The notes under the pieces: model-generated
Databases searched by the model: none
Seen by the model: the letters and a program-made list of their open reading frames with translations, nothing else
What the model was told of the DNA's origin: nothing
NCBI RefSeq assembly: GCF_001418085.1
Contig: NZ_LIQH01000019.1
Location: 1-37,991 of the forward strand
Length of the DNA stretch: 37,991 nucleotides
Reading direction: 5' to 3'
Origin: Lacinutrix algicola
Lineage (GTDB): Bacteria; Bacteroidota; Bacteroidia; Flavobacteriales; Flavobacteriaceae
Shown: positions 25,344 to 32,833 of the stretch, one piece after another
How the letters are laid out: each line of letters starts with the position of its first letter
Numbering within the stretch: the stretch's first letter is position 1
Made by a program: the position numbers and the translations under genes

Positions 25344-27131
25344 ATGATGAACAATTTAAAAAACACAATAAAACTATTTGTTGTTGCATTAGTTTACGCT
25401 TTGTCGTTTACTACTAACGCACAACAATTAGGAAATGACACAAATTATTTTCAGCTATCGCCAAGAGTTGGTTACGATTTTCCGAGTTATAACAATAACA
25501 CGCCAGAAATGGACTATAAAGGCGGACTCGATTTAGGACTGTCTTTAGATTATTATTGGAATACCTTTGGATTAGGTTTCGATTTCGATTATATTAAAAA
25601 TCAACCAGAAAGTACATTTCAAACAGATAATCTTTATGATGTTGGAGGAACACAAATTACTACCACTAATCTTTCCGAAGACGGTATTACAAGAATTTTC
25701 TATGGTATAGGACCAAATGCTCAGTTTAGAAGTAATACAGGAAGGTTTAAGACCGAAATTAATACACGTTTTGGTATAGCATCTATTAAAGGCGGAAGAA
25801 CCTTGTTAGAAAATGCAAATCCAGGAAATGAGATATTAAATTTTCATGCAGGATATAAAGATTCAGGAGTCTTTACTTTTAAAGGGCAAGTACGTTTTAC
25901 TTATATGCTATATAATAATTTTGGAATTAATGCAGGAGCTTATTACATGCGTCATTTTGGAGCAAAAGAGCTTGTCGATCCAATGTTAGGTGTCTCAGCA
26001 GCATATTATGATACTGTTGCATTTACAGGGCCAACTGGTGAGCCTGGAGTTGTTTTAGAACAAGGTGGAATTAACTTAAGAGAGGAAGCTTGCGATTGCG
26101 ATATTTCTTCAGTGGGAGTTTTTGCCGGAATTACTTATAAGTTTAATAAAAAGGAGAAGGAGGAGGTTTGCGAGGTTTGTGGTGAAGACCACATGCCAAG
26201 ATGTTGTACAATCTGTGGTTGTGGTGTAACCGTAACTGCAAGAGATAAATATACAAGTGAAACACTACCTTTTGCAGATGTTGTTTTAACAGACTTAAAC
26301 GGAAATATTGTGCAATCTGGGACAACAAATTCTTACGGCGTGGTTGTTTTTAATGATGTAGCTGAAGCAGATTATATTGTTAAAGGAAAATTATACGATG
26401 TTTCTTTAGAGGAAACTTCAATTCAAAAAACAGAATTTATTGCTTGTAAAAAAGATGGGAATAGTATACAAAAGGTAATTGAATATGGTGATTTAAACTT
26501 TATTCTAAAAGGAAATGTAGTCGAGTGTAATACAAGCGAAGGTATTCAAGGAGTAGATATTAAGTTAAGAGATAAAATAATACCAGGCCAAAAAAACACA
26601 TTGTCTGATAATTCTGGAGCTTTTATATTTCATTTAAAACAAGCTTCTACTTATGGGCTTAACGGTAATAAAGATGGTTATTTTTCTAATGAAGTTGAGG
26701 TTGCTACTAACGATTACAATAGAAATCAATCTTTATTTATAGACTTAGAAATGTGTGTTAACCCTTGCGGTCAAGCAATAAAATTAGACAACATTATTTT
26801 TAATCTTGATAAATGGGACATCCTTGCTGCAGCAAGACCAGATTTAGATTATGTTGTTAAGTTAATGCAAGATAATCCAACAATAAGCGTAGAAATGTCT
26901 TCTCACACAGATTCTCGAGGAAGCAACCCTTACAACCAAACGCTATCGCAAAAAAGAGCAGAGTCAACAATTAACTATTTAATGACAAAAGGAATTTCTA
27001 GAGATCGTTTAATCGCTAGAGGAGCAGGAGAAACAGAACTACTAAACCGTTGTGCCGATGGTGTAACATGTGAAGAAAACGAACACACAATTAATCGTAG
27101 AACAGAATTTAAAGTTATATGCCCTCAATAG
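25344..27131 (+). CDS. OmpA-family outer-membrane protein with cysteine-rich linker and two Ig-like domains
   Basis: 595 residues. The signal peptide ends at TNAQ (27); a second ATG directly follows the first and either could be used. An eight-strand-type barrel (about 35-266) leads into a cysteine-rich stretch with Cys250, 252, 276, 279, 287, 288, 291 and 293 (CEVCG ... CCTICGCG). Two carboxypeptidase-regulatory/Ig-like beta domains (about 294-385 and 386-470) follow, then an OmpA C-terminal peptidoglycan-binding domain (about 480-593, IIFNLDKWDI, SSHTDSRG with Asp523, NRRTEFKV with Arg585/586). It should tie the outer membrane to the cell wall. Fifteen cysteines in total are unusual for an OmpA protein. 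The 96-base gap to the next gene holds a loose inverted repeat (27166-27210). Confidence 0.92.
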   Translation: MMNNLKNTIKLFVVALVYALSFTTNAQQLGNDTNYFQLSPRVGYDFPSYNNNTPEMDYKGGLDLGLSLDYYWNTFGLGFDFDYIKNQPESTFQTDNLYDVGGTQITTTNLSEDGITRIFYGIGPNAQFRSNTGRFKTEINTRFGIASIKGGRTLLENANPGNEILNFHAGYKDSGVFTFKGQVRFTYMLYNNFGINAGAYYMRHFGAKELVDPMLGVSAAYYDTVAFTGPTGEPGVVLEQGGINLREEACDCDISSVGVFAGITYKFNKKEKEEVCEVCGEDHMPRCCTICGCGVTVTARDKYTSETLPFADVVLTDLNGNIVQSGTTNSYGVVVFNDVAEADYIVKGKLYDVSLEETSIQKTEFIACKKDGNSIQKVIEYGDLNFILKGNVVECNTSEGIQGVDIKLRDKIIPGQKNTLSDNSGAFIFHLKQASTYGLNGNKDGYFSNEVEVATNDYNRNQSLFIDLEMCVNPCGQAIKLDNIIFNLDKWDILAAARPDLDYVVKLMQDNPTISVEMSSHTDSRGSNPYNQTLSQKRAESTINYLMTKGISRDRLIARGAGETELLNRCADGVTCEENEHTINRRTEFKVICPQ

Positions 27132-27227
27132 TTAAAAGAACAATAAGAGGCTATTAATCAATGCCAAGCCAAGATAGATTTATAATACATTATTAAAGAA
27201 ATTTTGGCTTATTTAAAACATAAAACG

Positions 27228-28148
27228 ATGAACACAAAAAATGTAATATTAAAAAATAAAGATTTAGAATCTCTGTTTTTTACCGGACTAAAAGTAATAA
27301 CTATAACTACCATTTTACTATTTACTTACTCATGTAGTAATGAAGATGATTGCGCTTATGGCGCATTAAACCAATGTCCCGAATTAGGATTAAATATTGG
27401 AGATGCATGTGACGCTTCTGGTCAAGGAGTATTAAACGGAACAGTAACCGAAGATTGTGAATGTATAGAAGTATTTCCTGTAATAAGAACTTGTCCAGGT
27501 TTTATACAGAATGGAGATTTCGGAATTGTAACAGGTAACCCAAATGCAACTGTGGATGAAGATATTGATTTAGCAACAAGTTGGAAGCCTCTATGGCAAA
27601 GTGGTAGTCTAGCCGATTTGTTTAACGCCACAACTACAAACTTTGGAAGTTCTTCATTTGCAGCTCCAACACCTTCAAGTGGTGTTTTTGCAGGCATGTG
27701 GATTGAAAATTCTACATCAAGTAATGCAACATATAGAGAAGGCATGTTCAACGAATTAACAGCACCAATAAATGCTAACACAGGTAATTATACATTAACT
27801 TTTGATTATGCTAATATGAGTGAATTGTTTGTTTCAAATGCTATTAAAATAGGAGTTTACGGTGTGTATCATCCTATTTCTGGTACATTACCAGCAACTC
27901 CAACAGGTATTAATACACCTACAAACCTAGATTTGTTTGGTAGTACTAATACCGTATTTTTAGGAGAGGTAACTATAACATCATCTACTACAAATGCATG
28001 GACTACTGCAACATTTACAATAGATACCAGTACTTTAGTTATTCCTGCAACTGGTATAAACCATATTATGATTACTAATTCTCACATTCCATTTCCAGAT
28101 TATGGAAAAATGTATATTGGGCTAGATAATTTTTGCTTAATAAATTAA
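27228..28148 (+). CDS. Probable surface lipoprotein with GDxCD motif and galactose-binding-like domain
   Basis: 306 residues from the ATG at 27228; the frame extends upstream only to a TTG, which I reject. A hydrophobic segment ends in the lipobox FTYSC (about Cys36 from this start), followed by the acidic SNEDD. Next is a cysteine-rich segment, NIGDACDASG ... DCECIEV, a degenerate copy of the calcium-binding-like GDxCDDG motif common in secreted Bacteroidota proteins. The C-terminal 210 residues (NGDFGIVTGNP ... GLDNFCLIN) look like a beta-sandwich carbohydrate-binding-like domain. There is no type IX sorting domain at the C-terminus. Function unknown. It may be cotranscribed with the OmpA gene 96 bases upstream. 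Confidence 0.75.
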   Translation: MNTKNVILKNKDLESLFFTGLKVITITTILLFTYSCSNEDDCAYGALNQCPELGLNIGDACDASGQGVLNGTVTEDCECIEVFPVIRTCPGFIQNGDFGIVTGNPNATVDEDIDLATSWKPLWQSGSLADLFNATTTNFGSSSFAAPTPSSGVFAGMWIENSTSSNATYREGMFNELTAPINANTGNYTLTFDYANMSELFVSNAIKIGVYGVYHPISGTLPATPTGINTPTNLDLFGSTNTVFLGEVTITSSTTNAWTTATFTIDTSTLVIPATGINHIMITNSHIPFPDYGKMYIGLDNFCLIN

Positions 28149-28161
28149 AACTAAATAAGTA

Positions 28162-28196
28162 AACTCAAGACCACATTATTTGGTTTTGAGTTTTTT
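28162..28196 (+). terminator. Intrinsic terminator
   Basis: ACTCAAGACCA (28163-28173) pairs with TGGTTTTGAGT (28181-28191) with one G-U, followed by a T-run to 28196. It lies 14 bases beyond the lipoprotein stop at 28148. Confidence 0.85.
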
Positions 28197-28290
28197 AAAT
28201 TAGTAAGTGAGTTCTTAGATTAAAGAGGTGATCAATCTTTAGAGGATTATTTTAGCTAAAAGTTTAGCATATTCTTAACAAATTATAATA

Positions 28291-28298
28291 TAACTTTG
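28291..28298 (+). promoter_or_regulatory. -7 promoter box TAACTTTG
   Basis: TAACTTTG (TAnnTTTG), 23 bases before the ATG at 28322, and identical to the box before the second TonB receptor. No TTG is seen at -33. Confidence 0.5.
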
Positions 28299-28321
28299 TA
28301 CTTATTAATTTAAGTATTAAC

Positions 28322-28666
28322 ATGGCAAAGTTTAAGTATATAGTTATGGCTCTTCTTTTGGGCTTGTCTACTTTCTTTTTTACAGAAAGCGAGACTGCTA
28401 TTGCTATAAAAAACACCTTGCCGCAAAACACAGTGCAAACTAGTACTGGTTTTAATACTCAAGGTATAATTGTAAATTCTCAAATAGATTTTTCAGTTAA
28501 CCTTTCTCAAGAAGATAATCTTTCATTTTTTAAACAATTAGGTTTAGTAAATGGAGTTTGCAAAGAGCAGAAAGAGAGTTACTTAGTTTATGAAAAAACG
28601 AGTGAATTTATTGATGTTAGCTTAACTACAAAAGAAATTATTTTCCCATTTCATTGGTTTACGTAA
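28322..28666 (+). CDS. Small secreted protein of unknown function
   Basis: 114 residues. The first 24 form a hydrophobic signal sequence or anchor (YIVMALLLGLSTFFFTES). The remainder is polar with a single cysteine (VNGVCKEQ) and an aromatic end (IIFPFHWFT). No family is recognised. Support comes from a consensus -7 box 23 bases before the ATG, coding-like composition, and the preceding terminator. It is followed by two adjacent hairpins and another small protein. Confidence 0.6.
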   Translation: MAKFKYIVMALLLGLSTFFFTESETAIAIKNTLPQNTVQTSTGFNTQGIIVNSQIDFSVNLSQEDNLSFFKQLGLVNGVCKEQKESYLVYEKTSEFIDVSLTTKEIIFPFHWFT

Positions 28667-28668
28667 GC

Positions 28669-28725
28669 GCAACAGTTTTTTAAAACTATTGCAATACTAA
28701 TCTTTTTCGTAAAGGTTTAGTATTG
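28669..28725 (+). other. Two adjacent hairpins between small genes
   Basis: Hairpin 1: GCAACAGTTTT (28669-28679) and AAAACTATTGC (28682-28692), one mismatch, two-base loop. Hairpin 2: CAATACTAA (28692-28700) and TTAGTATTG (28717-28725), perfect nine-base arms with a 16-base loop. Neither is followed directly by a T-run, so they are weak terminator candidates and could instead affect stability or processing. Confidence 0.4.
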
Positions 28726-28758
28726 ATTTACTATACATTAAATCAAAAAATTACAACA

Positions 28759-29253
28759 ATGAAATTATCATTCACATTAATAGAGATACTTGTGGTGTCA
28801 AGTGTTTTCGTACCATTCCTTATATTCGTTTACAAAGGACTTAATAACACTTCAAAAACAAAGCAAAAAGCAGAGAAAATCACTAAACTAAGTGGGTTTA
28901 ACTATAAATTAAAAGAGGTTTGGAACAACAAATTTATAGGTATTGCTCAAGACGATAACATGTTAACCTACATTCAGTTTAATAACGATAACCATAAGAT
29001 TTATAACCTAAAATTATCTGATATTAAGTCTTGCGAATTAGTTACAAACTACAAAATAGGAAAGGATAAAGTAACAAGATTAGAATATCTAGATTTAAAA
29101 ATAGCATTTCATTCTTTTAAAAAAGAAGAGGTAACCTTACATTTCTTTAATACAGACGATGGTTATACTGAAGATTACGAAATGCGTAGAATAGAAAACT
29201 GGAATAGTATAATTAACGATAATATAAATGCAAGTTTAAAAAAAGCATCATAA
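28759..29253 (+). CDS. Single-pass membrane protein of unknown function
   Basis: 164 residues from the ATG at 28759; further upstream the frame offers only a TTG at 28723, inside hairpin 2, so I reject it. One N-terminal membrane segment (about 3-26, FTLIEILVVSSVFVPFLIFVYKG) is followed by a lysine-rich cytosolic-type linker. The C-terminal domain has alternating beta strands (NKFIGIAQDDNMLTYIQF, RLEYLDLKIAFHS, EEVTLHFFNTDD) and a final helix (MRRIENWNSIINDNINASL). I recall similar short flavobacterial proteins but no assigned role. It is closed by the bidirectional terminator at 29274. Confidence 0.65.
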   Translation: MKLSFTLIEILVVSSVFVPFLIFVYKGLNNTSKTKQKAEKITKLSGFNYKLKEVWNNKFIGIAQDDNMLTYIQFNNDNHKIYNLKLSDIKSCELVTNYKIGKDKVTRLEYLDLKIAFHSFKKEEVTLHFFNTDDGYTEDYEMRRIENWNSIINDNINASLKKAS

Positions 29254-29273
29254 TTGCTGTTTTAATATTAGTT

Positions 29274-29317
29274 CAAAAAAAAGGCATCAACATCAATTAA
29301 TGGGTTGATCTTTTTTT
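29274..29317. terminator. Bidirectional intrinsic terminator between convergent genes
   Basis: ATCAAC (29286-29291) pairs with GTTGAT (29304-29309) around a 12-base loop. A-run 29274-29282 gives a T-tract for the minus-strand tex gene, and T-run 29311-29317 gives one for the plus strand. Confidence 0.7.
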
Positions 29318-29320
29318 ATA

Positions 29321-31441
29321 TTATTTATGCAACTTCAATTGTATTCGTTTTCTAGTAACATCTACTTCCAAAACTTTTACTGTAATTTGCTGGTGTAAAT
29401 GCACATGTTCATTTACATCTTTTACAAAACTATCCGATAGGTTAGAGACGTGTATCAATCCACTTTCTTTAATCCCAACATCTACAAAACAACCAAAAGC
29501 AGTTATGTTATTTACTATTCCAGGTAATAATTGCCCGGAATGTAAATCGGTAATCGATTTAATATCTTGGTTAAAACTAAACGTTTTAGCAGTTTCTCTA
29601 ATATCGAGTCCGGGTTTTTTAAGTTCTTTAATAATATCTTCAAGCGTTAATAACCCAACAGATTCTGTACAATATTTTTTTAAATTTATTTTCTGAAGAA
29701 TGGCCTCATTACCAATTAATTCTCGAATAGTAACATCTTCGTCTTTAGCCATTTTTTCGACTATTTTATAACTTTCAGGATGTACTGAAGAATCGTCTAA
29801 AGGATTTTTGGCCTCTTTAATCCTAAGGAAAGCAGCACCTTGCTCGAAAGCTTTTCCGCCTAAGCGTGGTACTTTTTTAATGTCATTTCTAGATTTGTAA
29901 ACACCGTTTTCATTTCTATAATTAAAAATATTTTCGGCTAATTTTGGTCCAATTCCAGAAACTGAACTTAATAATGGAACACTTGCAGTGTTAATGTTAA
30001 CACCAACGGCATTTACACAATTCTCTACCACAACATCCAATTGTTTTTGTAATTTATTCTGATCTACATCGTGCTGGTATTGCCCAACACCAATAGATTT
30101 AGCATCAATCTTAACGAGTTCAGCTAATGGATCTTGTAAACGTCTTCCAATAGAAATAGAACCTCTAACGGTTACATCATAATCTGGGAACTCATCTCTT
30201 GCAATTTTAGATGCCGAATAAATACTAGCTCCAGCTTCACTAACTATAAATACTTGTACATCGTTTTTAAACTGTACTTTTTTAACAATAGCTTCGGTTT
30301 CACGAGAAGCTGTTCCGTTTCCAATAGCGATAGCTTCAATTTTATAAGTATCGACTAATGATGCTATTTTATTTATAGCTCCAATACTGTCGCTTTTTGG
30401 AGGATGCGGATAAATAGTGTCGTTATGTAATAAAGTACCTTGAGCATCTAAGCATACTACTTTACAGCCTGTTCTAAAACCTGGATCGATAGCTAATACT
30501 CGTTTTTCTCCTATAGGAGAACCTAATAGTAATTGTTTTAAGTTTTTAGAGAAAACTGTAATTGCGGCTTCGTCTGCTTTTTCTTTTGCATTACTTAAAG
30601 CTTCGTTACTTAAAGATGGAAATAATAAACGTTTGTAAGCATCTGAAATAGCAAGTTCTATTTGATCTGCACATCCATTTTTGCTTCTAATTATTTTTCT
30701 ATCAATATTTTCTAGTGCTTTTATAGCATCTATTTCAATTTTAACTCTTATAAAACCTTCGTTTTCTGCCCTTAAAATTGCTAATAATCTATGGGATGGA
30801 ATTCGTTGTAAGCTTTCCGACCAATCGAAATAATCTCTAAATTTTTGAGCCTTTTCATCTTTAATTTTGGCTTTAACCACTTTTGTTGAAATTTGAGCAT
30901 GTCGCTCTAGCTGGTTTCTTAGGTTATTTCTAATATCTGTACGTTCGTTAATCCATTCTGCAATAATATGTCTTGCGCCTTCTAATGCATCATCAACAGA
31001 GGTAACATCACCTTTTACGTATTTGTAAGCAATAGACTCTACGTCGTTTGCATTTTGGCTCATTATTATTTTAGCCAATGGTTCTAAACCATTTTTTCTT
31101 GCAGTTTCTGCTTTTGTTTTTCGTTTTTTCTTGAATGGCAAGTAAAGATCTTCAAGTGTTATTAAATCTGTGCAACTTTCAATCTTTTGTTTTAAATCTT
31201 CAGTTAAAACTGCTTGTTCTTCTAAAGCTTTAATAATAGCCTTTTTACGTTTTTCTAAGGCTTCAAAAAGTTCTTTGTATTTTACAATATCTCCAATTTG
31301 AACTTCATCTAAGTTGCCTGTAGCTTCTTTTCTATAACGAGAAATAAAAGGGATTGTACAGTCTTCGTTAAGTAATTTAATAGTGTTCTTAACTGAAGAT
31401 TCAGGTAAGCTAGTATGTGATAATATGTATTTTAAAAGCAT
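29321..31441 (-). CDS. tex: Tex-family S1 RNA-binding protein
   Basis: Cytoplasmic nucleic-acid-binding protein related to Tex and Spt6, linked to transcription and RNA handling. 706 residues, a little shorter than the roughly 780 of proteobacterial Tex. In order it has a helical N-terminal region (IPFISRYRKEATGNLDEVQ and LEDLYLPFKKKRKTKAETAR), a YqgF/RuvC-like domain (from about 318, VLAIDPGFRTGCK), helix-hairpin-helix motifs (SVSGIGPKLAENIFNYR, KVPRLGGKAFEQGA) and a C-terminal S1 domain (about 638-705, PGIVNNITAFGCFVDVG, GLIHVSNLSD). It has no visible -7 box; just upstream lies the terminator of the OmpA lipoprotein gene, so it may rely partly on read-through. Confidence 0.96.
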   Translation of the reverse strand: MLLKYILSHTSLPESSVKNTIKLLNEDCTIPFISRYRKEATGNLDEVQIGDIVKYKELFEALEKRKKAIIKALEEQAVLTEDLKQKIESCTDLITLEDLYLPFKKKRKTKAETARKNGLEPLAKIIMSQNANDVESIAYKYVKGDVTSVDDALEGARHIIAEWINERTDIRNNLRNQLERHAQISTKVVKAKIKDEKAQKFRDYFDWSESLQRIPSHRLLAILRAENEGFIRVKIEIDAIKALENIDRKIIRSKNGCADQIELAISDAYKRLLFPSLSNEALSNAKEKADEAAITVFSKNLKQLLLGSPIGEKRVLAIDPGFRTGCKVVCLDAQGTLLHNDTIYPHPPKSDSIGAINKIASLVDTYKIEAIAIGNGTASRETEAIVKKVQFKNDVQVFIVSEAGASIYSASKIARDEFPDYDVTVRGSISIGRRLQDPLAELVKIDAKSIGVGQYQHDVDQNKLQKQLDVVVENCVNAVGVNINTASVPLLSSVSGIGPKLAENIFNYRNENGVYKSRNDIKKVPRLGGKAFEQGAAFLRIKEAKNPLDDSSVHPESYKIVEKMAKDEDVTIRELIGNEAILQKINLKKYCTESVGLLTLEDIIKELKKPGLDIRETAKTFSFNQDIKSITDLHSGQLLPGIVNNITAFGCFVDVGIKESGLIHVSNLSDSFVKDVNEHVHLHQQITVKVLEVDVTRKRIQLKLHK

Positions 31442-31478
31442 AAAAAAGACCTTATCTTTTTAAGTAAAATAAGGTCTT
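31442..31478 (-). terminator. Intrinsic terminator after the lipocalin/OmpA lipoprotein unit
   Basis: Perfect ten-base arms AAGACCTTAT (31446-31455) and ATAAGGTCTT (31469-31478), 13-base loop, with A-run 31442-31447 giving the minus-strand T-tract. It lies 50 bases beyond the OmpA stop and touches the tex start codon, so read-through transcripts would carry the hairpin at the tex start. Confidence 0.75.
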
Positions 31479-31527
31479 GTAATATATTTAATCTTGGGTT
31501 TATTCCGAAGAAAAAGACGAAAGAATT

Positions 31528-32235
31528 TTAGTTTTCTCCAGACTCGTTCTTAGCGTCCTCAATCATTTTGTCATTTGGTAAAATAGCAATGTTTACACGT
31601 CTGTTTTTAGAGCGTCCTTCTGCTGTAGTATTGTCGTGAGTTGGTTGTAATTCTCCAAACCAGTTTGTTGTTAATCTACCATTACTTATACCGTTGCTAA
31701 TAATAAAATTTGTTACCGCATTGGCTCTGTTTTTAGAAAGTGTCATGTTGTTTTCTTCGCTACCAACGCTATCTGTGTGGCCCACTACTAATATGTTTGT
31801 ATCTGGATATTCTTTAAAAACATTTACTAATTTGTTTAAAGTCGCTTGAGATGCAGTATTAACGTTATACTTTGCTGTATCAAAATAGACACCACTGTCT
31901 TCGTCAAAAGTTACTACAATTTTGTCATCTATACGCTCTACTGTTGCTCCAGGAATTTCGTTTTCAATTTTCTCTGCTTGTTTGTCCATTTTGTTTCCAA
32001 TAAGAACACCAGCACCACCACCAATAACACCACCAATAACAGCTCCTAATTCGCCGTTACCACCTTTGCCAACATTGTTACCAATAATAGCTCCTAAAAT
32101 GGCTCCACCAGCTGCGCCAATAACGCCTCCTTTTTGTTTGTTATTTGCATTTTTTGTAGCACTACAGTTAGTTAATGTAATTGCTAACATTAAAGTTAAT
32201 GCTATACTTGTTACTTTTTTTATAGTTAAATTCAT
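31528..32235 (-). CDS. OmpA-family lipoprotein with glycine-zipper domain (YiaD-like)
   Basis: 235 residues. The lipobox LTNC gives lipidated Cys24. A glycine-zipper region (about 36-82, repeated GxxxG such as GGAILGAIIGNNVG and GGVIGGGAGVLIG) is typical of proteins that insert into or pack against membranes. The OmpA peptidoglycan-binding domain (about 103-220) has VYFDTAKYNV, GHTDSVGSEENN (Asp155), SKNRANAV (Arg170) and KNRRVNI (Arg212/213), the residues expected to hold diaminopimelate. It thus anchors the outer membrane to peptidoglycan, like E. coli YiaD. Five bases separate it from the upstream lipocalin-like gene, so they are cotranscribed from the -7 box at 32737. Confidence 0.93.
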   Translation of the reverse strand: MNLTIKKVTSIALTLMLAITLTNCSATKNANNKQKGGVIGAAGGAILGAIIGNNVGKGGNGELGAVIGGVIGGGAGVLIGNKMDKQAEKIENEIPGATVERIDDKIVVTFDEDSGVYFDTAKYNVNTASQATLNKLVNVFKEYPDTNILVVGHTDSVGSEENNMTLSKNRANAVTNFIISNGISNGRLTTNWFGELQPTHDNTTAEGRSKNRRVNIAILPNDKMIEDAKNESGEN

Positions 32236-32240
32236 AATTA

Positions 32241-32711
32241 TTATTGTTTAGAAAAATTCATATTAATTGTAAATGGTTTTCCATCTACAGATACTGTTTG
32301 TTGCCACTGCATATCAAATTCAGATAACTGAGCTAGTTTTAATCTAAAACCTTGGTTGGTTACAGATTTGTTCTTAGCATCGGTAGGCTTTAATAAAAAG
32401 TCATACAAGCCAGTTTGCTCATCAACTTCTTGTATTGTGAATACAAAGTTTCTTTCGCCGGTTGTACAGTTTTGGTTATTTATGGTATAAATACCAGTAT
32501 TGTTGTTTGGTATAAAAGACCACGTACTACCTTCAAAACACTCTTTAGAAGCGTCGTTAAGTAACATAACACTAAAGTTGCCTGCTTCACTATAAGAAAT
32601 GTTATTTAAAAGCCATTGACCTTTAATGGTTTTTTGAGATTGTCTCACAACTTTAGATCCTCCACAAGATAGGAAGGTTGTAACGACTAGAAGTAAAATT
32701 ATTTTTTTCAT
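32241..32711 (-). CDS. Lipocalin-like lipoprotein
   Basis: 156 residues. The short signal peptide ends in the lipobox TFLSC (Cys16). The mature part begins with a lipocalin-like N-terminal pattern, KGQWLLNNISY (about 30-40), then alternating strands (STWSFIPNNNTGIYTI, FVFTIQEVD, GFRLKLAQLSEFDMQWQQ) consistent with a small beta-barrel of the bacterial lipocalin-like families. Cys58 and Cys82 could form a disulfide. The ligand is unknown. It is first gene of a two-gene unit with the OmpA lipoprotein, preceded by a clear -7 box. Confidence 0.8.
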   Translation of the reverse strand: MKKIILLLVVTTFLSCGGSKVVRQSQKTIKGQWLLNNISYSEAGNFSVMLLNDASKECFEGSTWSFIPNNNTGIYTINNQNCTTGERNFVFTIQEVDEQTGLYDFLLKPTDAKNKSVTNQGFRLKLAQLSEFDMQWQQTVSVDGKPFTINMNFSKQ

Positions 32712-32736
32712 GATTTAGTTTTTGAATTGTGTATTA

Positions 32737-32744
32737 CAAATGTA
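32737..32744 (-). promoter_or_regulatory. -7 promoter box TACATTTG of the lipocalin/OmpA unit
   Basis: The minus strand reads TACATTTG (TAnnTTTG), 26 bases before the ATG at 32711. The same octamer precedes the membrane-protein gene at the left end of the window. Confidence 0.5.
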
Positions 32745-32833
32745 CAATCAAAATAAATAAATAATGCTAATATAATATCAATTAATATTTAACTAACAGT
32801 ATTAATGGTAGTTAAGGTTGATTTATTTGAGGT

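Noticed and set aside
31980-32130. Possible tandem nucleotide repeat in the glycine-zipper region
   Set aside because: Similarity between units reflects repeated glycine/alanine/isoleucine codons and is not a regular DNA period.
31922-32251. Plus-strand proline-rich frame opposite the OmpA lipoprotein
   Set aside because: Its repetitive proline/threonine content is just the complement of the glycine-zipper codons.
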